Shown here: positions 9,019 through 19,569 of the stretch, in pieces | Numbering within the stretch: the stretch's first letter is position 1 | Layout: each line of letters begins with the position of its first letter | NCBI RefSeq assembly: GCF_004335005.1 | Contig: NZ_RQRT01000029.1 | Coordinates: 1 to 48,271 of the forward strand | Source: Paracoccus nototheniae | GTDB lineage: Bacteria; Pseudomonadota; Alphaproteobacteria; Rhodobacterales; Rhodobacteraceae | Direction: 5' to 3' | DNA length: 48,271 nucleotides | The notes under the pieces: generated by a model | Seen by the model: the letters and a program-made list of their open reading frames with translations, nothing else | Told to the model about the DNA's origin: nothing | Databases searched by the model: none | Translations under genes and position numbers: made by a program

Positions 9019-9699
9019 TCAGGCGATCGCTGCGCGGATGGCCTGCATGTTGGTGCCGTAGACGTCAGGGCTGGCGACCGAGCCGCCCTTGAAGACCGCC
9101 GAGCCTGCGACCAGCACATCGGCCCCGGCTTTGGCGACAAGCGGCGCGGTGGTGGGATCGACGCCGCCATCGACCTGGATATGGATCGGGCGGTCGCCGA
9201 TCAGGGCGCGGATGCGGGCGATCTTGTCCAGCTGGCTGTGGAAGAATTTCTGCCCGCCAAATCCGGGGTTCACGGTCATAACCAGCACCATGTCGCAGAG
9301 GTCCAGCAGGTAATCCACCGCCTCGGCCGGGGTGCCGGGGTTCAGGGCGATGCCGGCCTTCTTGCCGGTCGCGCGGATCGCCTGCAGGGTGCGGTGGGGA
9401 TGGGGGCCTGCCTCGACATGGGCGGTGATCATGTCGGCACCGGCCTCGGCATAGGCGTCGATATAGGCGTCCACCGGGGCGATCATCAGATGCACGTCCA
9501 TGAAGGTTTTCACATGCGGGCGGAACGCCTTGACGGCCGGGGGGCCAAAGGTCAGGTTCGGAACGAAATGCCCGTCCATCACATCGACATGGACCCAATC
9601 GGCCCCCTGATCCTCGATGGCGCGGATCTCGGCGCCGAAATTCGCGAAATCGGCGGAAAGGATCGACGGGGCGATCCTGATCTTGCGGTCGAAATCCAT
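9019..9699 (-). CDS. rpe: ribulose-phosphate 3-epimerase
   Basis: This enzyme interconverts D-ribulose 5-phosphate and D-xylulose 5-phosphate in the Calvin cycle and pentose phosphate pathway. The 226-residue TIM-barrel protein shows [28 protein letters not shown] (metal-binding His/Asp), [12 protein letters not shown] and IQVDGGV, which cover the active site. The start at [12 protein letters not shown] is preceded by GGGAGAAG. A longer start would run into cbbX. The gene lies 25 bases downstream of cbbX, so it is the last gene of the cbb operon and its product should serve RuBP regeneration. Confidence 0.95.
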   Translation of the reverse strand: MDFDRKIRIAPSILSADFANFGAEIRAIEDQGADWVHVDVMDGHFVPNLTFGPPAVKAFRPHVKTFMDVHLMIAPVDAYIDAYAEAGADMITAHVEAGPHPHRTLQAIRATGKKAGIALNPGTPAEAVDYLLDLCDMVLVMTVNPGFGGQKFFHSQLDKIARIRALIGDRPIHIQVDGGVDPTTAPLVAKAGADVLVAGSAVFKGGSVASPDVYGTNMQAIRAAIA

Positions 9700-9724
9700 G
9701 GTCTTCTCCCAGTTCATGCGGGGC

Positions 9725-10672
9725 TTATTCGGCAGCGGCCTGCCTGCTGGCGCGGTCCACGTCAAGCCCGCCGTCAAAGACCCGGCTGGCGCGGATGTCG
9801 GCGGACGTCAGGGTCGAGAGTTCGGCGGCGTCCAGCGGGCCTTTCGCCTCGGCGAACAGGCGGTTGGCCTGACGCAGGCGGGCGCGGTCCAGCGCATTGC
9901 GGATCGAGCGGGCATTGGCGAAATGCGGCTGGCCGCGCCGGGCGGCGACATAATCGGTCAGCGCGTCGCTGGCCCCCTGATCCAGCGTGTAGTTCTGGCG
10001 CGCCAACATGCCGGTGGCGATGTGGATCAGTTCGGGGTCGCTGTAATCGGGAAATTCGATGTGATGGGCGATGCGCGACCGGAAACCGGGATTCGAGCCG
10101 AAGAAGCGGTCCATCCGGTCGGCATAGCCCGCCAGGATCACCACGAGATCGTCGCGGTTGTTTTCCATGACCTGCAGCAGGATCTCGATCGCCTCCTGTC
10201 CGTAATCGCGTTCGTTTTCGGCACGATAAAGATAATAGGCCTCGTCGATGAACAAGACGCCGCCCATGGCCTTTTTCAGCACCTCTTTGGTCTTGGGGGC
10301 GGTGTGGCCGATATATTGGCCGACCAGATCGTCGCGGGTGACGGTGACCAGATGGCCTTTGCGGACATAGCCCAAGCGGTGCAGCAGCGCCGCCATCTTC
10401 AGCGCGACGGTGGTCTTGCCGGTGCCGGGATTGCCGGTAAAGCTCATGTGCAGGGTGGGGGTTTCAGTGGCCAGACCCATCCTGCGGCGGGCGCGGTCGA
10501 CCAGCAGCAGGGCGGCGGTTTCGCGGATGCGGGCCTTGACCGGGGCCAGACCGACCAGTTCGCGGTCCAGATCACCCAGCACCTCGGCCACGCCGCTATC
10601 GGCGAAATCCTGCGCCAGATCGACATGGGTCGGAACGTCCGGGCTGGGCAGATCGGCGGATGCATCGGTCAT
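9725..10672 (-). CDS. cbbX: red-type RuBisCO activase CbbX
   Basis: CbbX is the AAA+ remodeller that frees inhibited red-type RuBisCO of tightly bound sugar phosphates. The 315-residue protein has Walker [10 protein letters not shown] (80-88), Walker [11 protein letters not shown] near 139-148, and the pore-loop-like segment GQYIGHT near 118-124. The start at [10 protein letters not shown] is supported by AGG six bases upstream. It follows cbbS after a 117-base gap with a strong stem-loop, and precedes rpe. Linkage to form IC cbbLS is what is expected for this family. Confidence 0.96.
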   Translation of the reverse strand: MTDASADLPSPDVPTHVDLAQDFADSGVAEVLGDLDRELVGLAPVKARIRETAALLLVDRARRRMGLATETPTLHMSFTGNPGTGKTTVALKMAALLHRLGYVRKGHLVTVTRDDLVGQYIGHTAPKTKEVLKKAMGGVLFIDEAYYLYRAENERDYGQEAIEILLQVMENNRDDLVVILAGYADRMDRFFGSNPGFRSRIAHHIEFPDYSDPELIHIATGMLARQNYTLDQGASDALTDYVAARRGQPHFANARSIRNALDRARLRQANRLFAEAKGPLDAAELSTLTSADIRASRVFDGGLDVDRASRQAAAE

Positions 10673-10721
10673 CGGAAACCTCATGGGTGCGGCAGAAGGG
10701 CGGGGTGTGTCAGGCATGGAC

Positions 10722-10753
10722 CCCGTGCGGCGCAGGAGGGGACGCCGCACGGG
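10722..10753 (-). promoter_or_regulatory. intercistronic stem-loop between cbbS and cbbX
   Basis: The arms CCCGTGCGGCG (10722-10732) and CGCCGCACGGG (10743-10753) form a perfect 11-bp stem with a 10-base loop. On the mRNA strand the loop is UCCCCUCCUG, which contains an anti-Shine-Dalgarno-like CCUCCU. No T-run follows, so partial attenuation, RNA processing or protection of the upstream cbbLS message are likelier than full termination. This is inferred from structure only. Confidence 0.6.
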
Positions 10754-10789
10754 CAGAACCCGAGGCTTTCGTGTCAGGCCGAGCAGGCC

Positions 10790-11209
10790 TCAGGTATAGC
10801 GGGCGCCTTCGGGTTCGCGCATCGCATAGCTTTCGATGCTGTAGCGGACCGACCGGCCCTCGCCCTCTTGCCGGACCAGACGGAAGCCGGGCTCGATGGC
10901 GGGGCGGTTCACGATCATCGCCATGCGGATCGATTCCCATCCCGGCGATGCGTCGAAGGCGATGACCCGGATATAGACGCCGCCATGGGCCTTGCGGCAT
11001 TCGTTGACCTCGAACACGACCGCCGCCGCATCGGGGTTGTCGAACATCGGATGGCCCCACATCTCCCAGTAGGTGTTCCGGGGATGGGGGTCGTCGGTAT
11101 ATTCGACCGACACGGCCCAGCCCCGGTCGATGGCGTATTGGGCCTGCACGCGGATGTCGTCATCGGTCAGATCGGGCAGAAAGCTGAACTGTCCTTGCGT
11201 CATTTTCAT
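10790..11209 (-). CDS. cbbS: RuBisCO small subunit, red-type form IC
   Basis: This is the small subunit of ribulose-1,5-bisphosphate carboxylase/oxygenase, eight copies of which cap the L8S8 enzyme. The 139 residues begin MKMTQGQFSFLPDLTDDDI, typical of form IC/ID proteins, and carry the C-terminal extension (ESYAMREPEGARYT) that red-type small subunits use to line the central channel. It lies 12 bases after cbbL in the same operon. A second in-frame ATG two codons later is possible, but the first aligns better with known CbbS N-termini. Confidence 0.96.
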   Translation of the reverse strand: MKMTQGQFSFLPDLTDDDIRVQAQYAIDRGWAVSVEYTDDPHPRNTYWEMWGHPMFDNPDAAAVVFEVNECRKAHGGVYIRVIAFDASPGWESIRMAMIVNRPAIEPGFRLVRQEGEGRSVRYSIESYAMREPEGARYT

Positions 11210-11221
11210 CGGATCTGTCCT

Positions 11222-13577
<2,356 letters not shown>

Positions 13578-13584
13578 GATATCC

Positions 13585-14547
13585 TCAGGCGCGGAACAGG
13601 CCGCGATGGCCGAACAGGGCCGAAACCTCGGCCTCGGGCAGGTCGTGATAGCTGGCCACCCGGTCCACCTTGTCGGCACTGCCGAAAATCAGCGGAGAGC
13701 GGGCGTCCAGCGCGGTGATGGGCGCATCCAGAACCGGCAGCGCGCCATCGGTGGCCCGCCCCCCCGCCTGTTCGATCAGAAAGGCGACGGGCGCCGCCTG
13801 ATGCAGCATCCGCAGCCGCCCGCGCTCCGCACCGGGCCGCCCGTTGGCGGGGTCCAGAAAGATGCCGCCGCGGGTCAGGATGCGATGCGCCTCGGCGGCC
13901 AGCGCGCCGATCCAGCGCATGTTGAAATCATGGGCGCGCGGCCCCTCGGTTCCCGCCAGGCAGTCGTCGATATAGGCCCGGACCGGGCGCGACCAATGCC
14001 GGTAATCCGAGGCGTCGATGGCAAATTCCGGCGAGGCTGCGGGCAGCGTTACCCCATCCCGCACCAGCATGAAGCGCTGGCTTTCGGGGTCCAGACCGTA
14101 AATTTGCGTGCCCTTGCCAAAGCTGAGCACGAGGCAGCAGCGCGGACCATAAAGCACATAGCCCGCCGCCAGCATCTGACGGGCCGGGCGCAGGAAGCTG
14201 GCCTCGGGGGTGTCTTCGGCGGGAAAGATCGCAAAGATCGTCCCGACCGGGGCGTTCGTTTCCAGACCTGCCGCGCCGTCCAGCGGATCAAGCGCCAGCG
14301 CCAGCGTGCCCTCTGCCTGCATCGCCCGGATCTGCGGCTGGCGGCTGCTGGTCATCCAGCGCAGATCCGCATCTTGCAGGGCGGTGGCGAACAACCCGTC
14401 CGCCGCCTGATCGGGGGGCGGGGGGCCTGCATCCACGCCGCCGCGCCGGATCCGGTCGGCCAGCGCCACCGCGCCATTGGCCAGACCGGTCAGCACCGGA
14501 CGGAAGCGGTCGGCGATCAGCCGGGTCTCCAGATGCGCTGTGGTCAT
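13585..14547 (-). CDS. cbbF: class I fructose/sedoheptulose bisphosphatase homologue with degraded metal site
   Basis: By position and overall similarity this is CbbF, which removes the 1-phosphate of FBP and SBP in the Calvin cycle. The family motifs DPLDG (87-91), VGTIFAIFP, GYVLYGP, FNMRWI (208-213) and GGIFLDP are present. Several residues central to metal binding are not. The usual SEE motif is TSSRQ (66-70), GSSNID after DPLD is GAAGLE (91-96), and the C-terminal metal Glu of the LLYE motif is Gln250 (RMLHQ). The frame is intact at 320 residues from MTTAHLETRL, with GGGAGAG seven bases upstream. It is first in the cbb operon. It may be a weak or inactive phosphatase, a regulator or scaffold, or an enzyme with altered metal use. 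Confidence 0.85.
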   Translation of the reverse strand: MTTAHLETRLIADRFRPVLTGLANGAVALADRIRRGGVDAGPPPPDQAADGLFATALQDADLRWMTSSRQPQIRAMQAEGTLALALDPLDGAAGLETNAPVGTIFAIFPAEDTPEASFLRPARQMLAAGYVLYGPRCCLVLSFGKGTQIYGLDPESQRFMLVRDGVTLPAASPEFAIDASDYRHWSRPVRAYIDDCLAGTEGPRAHDFNMRWIGALAAEAHRILTRGGIFLDPANGRPGAERGRLRMLHQAAPVAFLIEQAGGRATDGALPVLDAPITALDARSPLIFGSADKVDRVASYHDLPEAEVSALFGHRGLFRA

Positions 14548-14614
14548 GAACATTCTCTCCCGGATGTCGGTCTGTGTGGCGACCGGCATGAGGACAGATT
14601 GACAGCGGGGTTGG

Positions 14615-14629
14615 TTTAAGGAAATTTAA
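14615..14629. promoter_or_regulatory. predicted CbbR operator in cbbF-cbbR intergenic region
   Basis: TTTAAGGAAATTTAA contains the LysR-type T-N11-A core inside an imperfect palindrome. It lies in the short divergent space between cbbF and cbbR, which is the expected CbbR binding position. An A/T-rich flank (AATAAGACGGAATAAG) follows. A TTGACA at 14599-14604 could be a -35 element for cbbR, but I see no well-spaced -10. Inferred from motif and position. Confidence 0.5.
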
Positions 14630-14655
14630 TAAGACGGAATAAGAATTCAGGAAAC

Positions 14656-15603
14656 GTGAAGATGCGGACGGATGCGATCACCCTGCGCCAGCTGCGCGCC
14701 CTGCGCGCCGTCGCCGACAGCGGCAGCCTGACCCTGGCGGCCGCCCAGATGGGCCTGACCCCGCCCGCCATTCACAGCCAACTGAAATCGCTGGACGATC
14801 TGGCTGGGACGGCGCTGTTGCAGCGGGCCGAACATGGCGTCTTTCGCCCCACTGCCGAAGGTCGCGCCCTGCTGCTGGCCGAGGCGCAGACCGCCACCGC
14901 GCTGGCCCGCGCAGGGCGCGAGGTCGCGGCCCTGCGTCAGGGGCACAGCGGCACTGTGGTCCTGGGGGTGGTGTCGACCGGCAAGTATTTCGCGCCCTTT
15001 CTGGTCGCGACCCTGCTGCGCGCCCTGCCCCGGATCGAGGTGACGCTGCGCATCGGCAATCGCGACGCCATTCTGGCCGCGCTGGCGGGGGACGAGCTGG
15101 ATCTGGCGATCATGGGCCGCCCGCCCCGCGAACCCGCCGTGATCGCCGATCCCATCGGGCCGCATCCCCATATCATCATCGCGGCCCCCGACCATCCGCT
15201 GGCCGCGCAGGATCCGGTGATGCCGGGCGATCTGCTGGCCCAGACCTTTCTGTCGCGCGAAGACGGTTCGGGCACCCGCATCCTGATGACCCGGTTTCTG
15301 GACCGCATCGGCGAAGGCGCCCCGTGGCGCGCGGTCGAGATGGGCACGAACGAGACGATCAAGCAGGCCGTCATCGCGGGTCTGGGCATCGCCCTGATCT
15401 CTCAGCATACCTGCACCGAGGAATTGCGCGCCCGGCGTCTGACCGCGCTGTCGGCCATCGGCCTGCCCATCCAGCGCAGCTGGTATCTGCTGCACCGCGC
15501 CGACCGGGCCCCCAGCCCCGCGACCGAACGCATCCGCGCCGCCATCGCCGGTCTGGGCGGCAGCTTCCTGCCCCGGATCGAACCCGATCCCAATCCGCGC
15601 TGA
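14656..15603 (+). CDS. cbbR: LysR-type transcriptional regulator CbbR
   Basis: This 315-residue LysR-family protein has an N-terminal winged helix-turn-helix (LRQLRALRAVADSGSLTLAAAQMGLTPPAIHSQLKSLDD split across residues 10-48) and a periplasmic-binding-protein-like effector domain. Being divergent from the cbb operon, with a T-N11-A site between them, identifies it as CbbR. CbbR activates Calvin genes and responds to metabolites such as RuBP or phosphoenolpyruvate depending on species. The start is GTG at 14656 behind AGGAA. An ATG two codons later is also possible. Confidence 0.93.
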   Translation: MKMRTDAITLRQLRALRAVADSGSLTLAAAQMGLTPPAIHSQLKSLDDLAGTALLQRAEHGVFRPTAEGRALLLAEAQTATALARAGREVAALRQGHSGTVVLGVVSTGKYFAPFLVATLLRALPRIEVTLRIGNRDAILAALAGDELDLAIMGRPPREPAVIADPIGPHPHIIIAAPDHPLAAQDPVMPGDLLAQTFLSREDGSGTRILMTRFLDRIGEGAPWRAVEMGTNETIKQAVIAGLGIALISQHTCTEELRARRLTALSAIGLPIQRSWYLLHRADRAPSPATERIRAAIAGLGGSFLPRIEPDPNPR

Positions 15604-15622
15604 TGCCGGATCGTCACCGGTT

Positions 15623-16273
15623 TCAGGCCGGATCGCGCAGCGCCGTCACCTCATCCGCGGCGACAGAGCTGCCGCCCTCGAAGACCAGCCGCCCGCCCCC
15701 GGCATCGAACTGAGCCTCGACGATGCGGGCATAGGTGCTGACCGCCGTGTCGGCGATCAGCTCGTCTCCGACGCGGCTTTCCAGGGTAAAGCGGTACAGC
15801 CCATCGGGCAGCTTGGTGCCCTGCGCCGTTTGGCCCAGCCAGTCGATCTGCCCAGCGCCGGGGCCGATCTCTTCCCGGGCGACCACTGCGCCCAGTTCGT
15901 TGCGGGCGACCAGTTGCACGCTGTCCGCCCGGTCATCCGGCGCGACATCCAGCGTGATCGGATCTGTGCCGAACCAGACCGGCGCGGTGGTCCGGGCCTC
16001 TTTCCCGATCCATCCGGCGATGCTGGACTGACCGGCCATCTGCTGCAGGAACGTGTTGCTGAGCGCCGCCTGTTCCACCCCGGCAAAGGTCGCCAGCTGG
16101 ATGGCGAAATCGGTGCCCTCCATCGGGTTCAGCGGATCCTGATTCTTCAGCTGCGCGGTCAGCATGGTCAGGAAGGTCTGGAAATCCCCGCCGGTGCCCG
16201 CTGCGGAAAATCCGGTGGCGGTCGCGGGGGCGGGCGTTGCAGGTGTGGCGGGGGGCGTCAGGGCGTCGATCAT
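15623..16273 (-). CDS. flgD: flagellar hook-capping protein FlgD
   Basis: FlgD caps the growing flagellar hook and guides FlgE assembly. The 216-residue protein has an Ala/Pro/Thr-rich N-terminus and then the hallmark FLTMLTAQLKNQDPLNPMEGTDF split near residues 34-55, with FAGVEQ shortly after. The C-terminal half is a FlgD Tudor/Ig-like region (GLYRFTLESRVG). It lies nine bases after fliK on the same strand, an expected pair since FliK controls hook length. GGAGATT precedes the ATG. Confidence 0.94.
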   Translation of the reverse strand: MIDALTPPATPATPAPATATGFSAAGTGGDFQTFLTMLTAQLKNQDPLNPMEGTDFAIQLATFAGVEQAALSNTFLQQMAGQSSIAGWIGKEARTTAPVWFGTDPITLDVAPDDRADSVQLVARNELGAVVAREEIGPGAGQIDWLGQTAQGTKLPDGLYRFTLESRVGDELIADTAVSTYARIVEAQFDAGGGRLVFEGGSSVAADEVTALRDPA

Positions 16274-16282
16274 GGGAATCTC

Positions 16283-17773
16283 CTATATCCGGATATCAAG
16301 GCGCCGGTCGCTGAGCGACGCGGGGGTCAGCCGGACCAGCGTGGCATCCGGCGGGGCAGGGCTGTCATCGTCATCGGCCATCCCCTGCGGCGCGTCGTCG
16401 GGCCAGCCCGCCCGGTCGTCGCGGCGAAAGCTCATGCTGTCGGTGCTGACTCCGGCATCGGCCAGGTGCTGGGTCAGCAGATCGGCATTGCGACGGACAA
16501 GGTCCAGCGTCTCGGGGCGTTCGGCAAAGATGGTGATATGGCTGCGGTCCGGGCCGGTCATGATCAGCCGGACACGGCCCAGCTCCTCGGGTGACAGTGC
16601 GATTTCGGTGCGGTCGCCGCGGATCGTCACAAGCGCCTCGGTCACTTGCCGGATCACCGGGCGCGGATCGGGTGCCTGTCCGGTGTCAGGGGCTGGCGGG
16701 GATGCGCCCGCCACCAGCGCGCCGGCCCTTGGGGCATCCGGCAGATTCATCGGCTCGGCGCTGCCCCCCGGCTCGACCGTGCCCGCCATCATGCCAGGCG
16801 GCGGTCCTGCGGCGTCGCGCAGGACGGGCGCAAACCCTGCCGCCGCCCGCTCGGCCTCGGGCAAAGGTGCCGGATGTGATCGCGATCCGATCACCGCGAG
16901 CGCGTCGTTGACATCGCCATCGCCACTGCCCTCGGCCCCGGCGGGGACTGTCGCGGTCACCTTGGACCCCTGCGTCACAAGGACGGGGTGAGGTAAGACT
17001 GTCCGACCGCCCTCAGCCCCCACGCGCTGCGGCGTCGCATCGTGAAGCAGAGGGATCTGGCCCAGGCCGCCACCCTGTGCCGGGTCTGTCGGACGGGAGG
17101 CGGGCGGACGGAAGGCGGGTCGGTCCGGCGTCTGAACCCGCGTCATCGCGGTCGTCGCGCCGATGGCCGACGCGGACAGGTTTGTCCCCGCGCCTGTCAC
17201 TGCAGGTGCCGCCTGTGACGTCCCGGGGGCGGGCTGCGCCGCCGGTGCAGGCGAGGCGGCGGCCTGAACACGGCCCGGACCCGGCAAAGCTGCAGGCGTC
17301 TGCATCTGCGTCTGCGCGGGCAGGCGCAGCTCCGTCGTCACGATGTTTGGTCCCTGCGTCGGTTCGGCAACAATCGGCAGGGGCGGTGTTCCCTGGACCA
17401 GGACAGGAATGTCAGCCTCGGGCGGGGCGGGCGACGGATTCGGGGGCTGAAAGAGCAGTTCCACCATCGTCGCCGGGTCGTTCTCCGGCGCCGTCGGGGG
17501 GATGTCGATCTGCGGCAGGCCCGCATCCATCGCCGCAAAGGAGGGATCCGCAGCTTCGCCGATCCCGGCGGTCAGGCCCAGCACGGTTTCCAGCCAACGG
17601 GTCAGCGCGTCGCCGGGCATCGCTGCGGAATCCGCGATCGGCGCGGGCTGGGGCTGCACATAGGACAGTGCAGGCAGCGCAAAGTCTGACGCGCCGTCCT
17701 GAGGCAGGCTCGCGTCCTGCGCGGCCTCTGACGGTCGAGAGGGCCAGTTCGGAATCATCTGGATGTCAGCCAT
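16283..17773 (-). CDS. fliK: flagellar hook-length control protein FliK
   Basis: The 496-residue protein is rich in Pro, Ala and Gln over its first 350 residues, as expected for the molecular-ruler part of FliK. It has a compact C-terminal domain from about 385-460 (ALSPEELGRVRLIMTGPD, then HLADAGVSTDSMSF) that matches the FliK C-terminal substrate-switch domain. The sequence is low in similarity to enterobacterial FliK, as is normal. It is followed closely by flgD. The divergent flagellar genes start 100 bases upstream. Confidence 0.88.
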   Translation of the reverse strand: MADIQMIPNWPSRPSEAAQDASLPQDGASDFALPALSYVQPQPAPIADSAAMPGDALTRWLETVLGLTAGIGEAADPSFAAMDAGLPQIDIPPTAPENDPATMVELLFQPPNPSPAPPEADIPVLVQGTPPLPIVAEPTQGPNIVTTELRLPAQTQMQTPAALPGPGRVQAAASPAPAAQPAPGTSQAAPAVTGAGTNLSASAIGATTAMTRVQTPDRPAFRPPASRPTDPAQGGGLGQIPLLHDATPQRVGAEGGRTVLPHPVLVTQGSKVTATVPAGAEGSGDGDVNDALAVIGSRSHPAPLPEAERAAAGFAPVLRDAAGPPPGMMAGTVEPGGSAEPMNLPDAPRAGALVAGASPPAPDTGQAPDPRPVIRQVTEALVTIRGDRTEIALSPEELGRVRLIMTGPDRSHITIFAERPETLDLVRRNADLLTQHLADAGVSTDSMSFRRDDRAGWPDDAPQGMADDDDSPAPPDATLVRLTPASLSDRRLDIRI

Positions 17774-17812
17774 GGTCAGCCTCGCGGTTTTTTCCTCGAT
17801 AGCGCAGATTCC

Positions 17813-17827
17813 TTACTAATTATTTAC
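17813..17827. promoter_or_regulatory. possible CtrA-like box between fliK and the rod-binding gene
   Basis: TTACTAATTATTTAC fits TTAC-N7-TTAC, a degenerate form of the CtrA site TTAA-N7-TTAA. It lies in an A/T-rich gap between divergent flagellar units. CtrA regulates flagellar genes in many Rhodobacterales, so the site is plausible, but two of the eight half-site bases deviate from consensus. Confidence 0.35.
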
Positions 17828-17875
17828 GGCTCCGCGATATTTCAGAAGGATCGAAATCGAACAGCGGGGACAGAT

Positions 17876-18121
17876 ATGCAGATCGGATCCATCCTGCCGG
17901 CCGGACGGCAGAACGACACGACAACCGGCCTTGCGGACCAGCTGGAGCAGGCATTTTTGGAAGAGATGCTGAAATATTACGGCCCTCCACCTGCCGAGGG
18001 GGCGTTTTCCGGCGGCGCGGGCGAAGACCAGTTTGCCAGCTTTCTGACGCGCGAACATGCAGCCCTGCTGGCGGGCCAGCTGGATCTGGGCTTTGCCCGG
18101 ATGTTGGGCGAGGGGGCATGA
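17876..18121 (+). CDS. rod-binding protein, FlgJ N-terminal-like
   Basis: This 81-residue protein contains LEQAFLEEMLKYYGPP and, later, ASFLTREHAALLAGQLDLGFARML. That is the short rod-binding (FlgJ N-terminal) family without the muramidase domain of enterobacterial FlgJ. It would act as a chaperone or cap during assembly of the periplasmic rod. GGGGACAG precedes the ATG. The stop overlaps the next start by four bases (ATGA), implying translational coupling to the small protein downstream. Confidence 0.8.
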   Translation: MQIGSILPAGRQNDTTTGLADQLEQAFLEEMLKYYGPPPAEGAFSGGAGEDQFASFLTREHAALLAGQLDLGFARMLGEGA

Positions 18122-18435
18122 CCCGCGCCGTCACCCGCCAGATGGAACTGGTCCGGGCCGCGCTGATCGCGGGGGATGCCCGTCAGGCGCTGACCGCCAT
18201 CGACGCCCTGTCGCGCACCGCAGCCAGAACCGGCATCGACGACGCTGCCCGCACCCGGCTGGAACCCGAACTGGCCGAATTGCGCGTTCTGGCACTGGCC
18301 GCGCTGGCCGGGGCGCAGCAGGCTGCCGAACAGGTGCGATCGATCGTGCAGGCGGCCCGCAGTCTGCAGACGTATGATTCGCTCGGCCGCCGCAATGTGA
18401 CGCCGACGCAGGCGCAGATGCCGCAACGGTTTTAA
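18118..18435 (+). CDS. small alpha-helical flagellar protein, FlgN-like
   Basis: This 105-residue protein is strongly helical and rich in Ala and Arg, with no membrane segment or signal peptide. Its C-terminal segment AAEQVRSIVQAARSLQTYDSLGRR resembles the tail of FlgN-type export chaperones, which bind hook-filament junction proteins. The similarity is weak, so the name is tentative. It is translationally coupled to the rod-binding gene upstream and ends 165 bases before flagellin. Confidence 0.55.
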   Translation: MTRAVTRQMELVRAALIAGDARQALTAIDALSRTAARTGIDDAARTRLEPELAELRVLALAALAGAQQAAEQVRSIVQAARSLQTYDSLGRRNVTPTQAQMPQRF

Positions 18436-18600
18436 TAAAATGCTGCGGAAGGTTCGTTTGAGCGGCTGGCGAAAGTTCACTAGATGTCAAGGACCGGCAG
18501 ATAGAACGGTACGACGCCCAGAACGGCGCAGGGCAACCGCCCGAACGGTCAGAAGGCCTCAGAAGCAATCCCCGGTGCAAAGCACCATACGGAGAACGAT

Positions 18601-19494
18601 ATGACCAGCATTCTGACCAATACCAGCGCCATGGTGGCCCTCCAGACCCTGAAATCCGTCAACTCACAACTGGGCAAAGCGCAGGCGGATATCGCGACGG
18701 GCAAAAGCGTCGCCAACGCCAAGGACAACGCAGCCGTCTGGGCCATCTCCAAAGTCATGGAAACCGACCGCTCGGCGTTCAAGACGATCCAGTCGAACCT
18801 GAACGTGGCCGATGCCGTGGTGTCCACCGCCCGCGAGGGTGCCGAAAAGATCGTCGCAAGTCTGACTGCGATCAAGGATCTGGCAGCGGGTGCCTATAAC
18901 ACCGCAACCGCTAGCGAAAAGGCCAAGATCACCACCGATATCGAACTGAAGTTCAAAGAGATCGCATCTGTGATCAATGGCACGCAGATGAACGGCGTGA
19001 ACCTGCTGAAATCGGGCGAAGCCGATCTTAAGGTGCTGGCCTCGCTTGACCGCGGCACTGGGGTGACGACCACGATCAACGCGATCACCGTCGAAACCAC
19101 GGGCCTAGATACGCTCATCGGCGCGCTCGATCTGGATTCAACCGGCGCCACCTTCGGCGAAACGACCATCTTCGACGCGGCGACCAGCCTGGAGCCAAGC
19201 GATGATGGCACCGACAATATCGGTCTGTTCCTGTCCGATATCGAAACGGCCATCAGCACCGTGCTGGAAGCCACTGCCGAGCTGGGCTCCTATGGCAAGC
19301 AGCTGGCCGGTCAGTCCGAATTCGTGGGCAAGCTGGCCGATTCGCTGAAGCTGGGCATCGGCGCGCTGGTCGATGCCGACATGGAAGAGGCCTCGGCCCG
19401 GCTGCAGGCGCTGCAGACCCAGCAGCAGCTGGGCATCCAGTCGCTGTCGATCGCGAACCAGGCACCCTCGGCCATCATGGCCCTGTTCCGCTGA
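18601..19494 (+). CDS. fliC: flagellin
   Basis: The 297-residue product has the conserved flagellin D0/D1 ends: N-terminal SAMVALQTLKSVNSQLGKAQ, ATGKSVANAKDNAAVWAI and SNLNVADAVVSTA; and C-terminal ADMEEASARLQALQTQQQ and SLSIANQAPSAIMALFR. A short variable middle (about 170-215) is rich in Thr and Asp. It is followed by flaF and flbT, the alphaproteobacterial post-transcriptional regulators of flagellin. The 165-base upstream gap should hold its promoter and 5' UTR (FlbT acts on flagellin 5' UTRs in Caulobacter), but I could not assign a sigma-54 or sigma-28 site with confidence. Confidence 0.96.
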   Translation: MTSILTNTSAMVALQTLKSVNSQLGKAQADIATGKSVANAKDNAAVWAISKVMETDRSAFKTIQSNLNVADAVVSTAREGAEKIVASLTAIKDLAAGAYNTATASEKAKITTDIELKFKEIASVINGTQMNGVNLLKSGEADLKVLASLDRGTGVTTTINAITVETTGLDTLIGALDLDSTGATFGETTIFDAATSLEPSDDGTDNIGLFLSDIETAISTVLEATAELGSYGKQLAGQSEFVGKLADSLKLGIGALVDADMEEASARLQALQTQQQLGIQSLSIANQAPSAIMALFR

Positions 19495-19509
19495 TACCGC
19501 TGATGAAAA

Positions 19510-19534
19510 GGGCGGGCGCCTTCGGGCTCCCGCC
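19510..19534 (+). terminator. stem-loop after flagellin gene
   Basis: GGCGGG and CCCGCC pair, with further partial pairing of GCC and GGC around a TTC loop. It starts 16 bases past the flagellin stop. No T-run follows, so it may lower read-through into flaF or stabilise the flagellin message. Confidence 0.45.
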
Positions 19535-19569
19535 ACCCCAGCCATGACACCAGAACGGGAAGCACAATC

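Noticed and set aside
14615..14630. CtrA site in the cbbF-cbbR gap
   Set aside because: The TTAA half-sites are separated by six bases, not the required seven, and a LysR T-N11-A reading fits the context better.
18436..18600. Sigma-54 or sigma-28 promoter of flagellin
   Set aside because: A TGGCG occurs near 18464 but the matching -12 TTGC at the right spacing is missing, and no TAAA/GCCGATAA pair was found.
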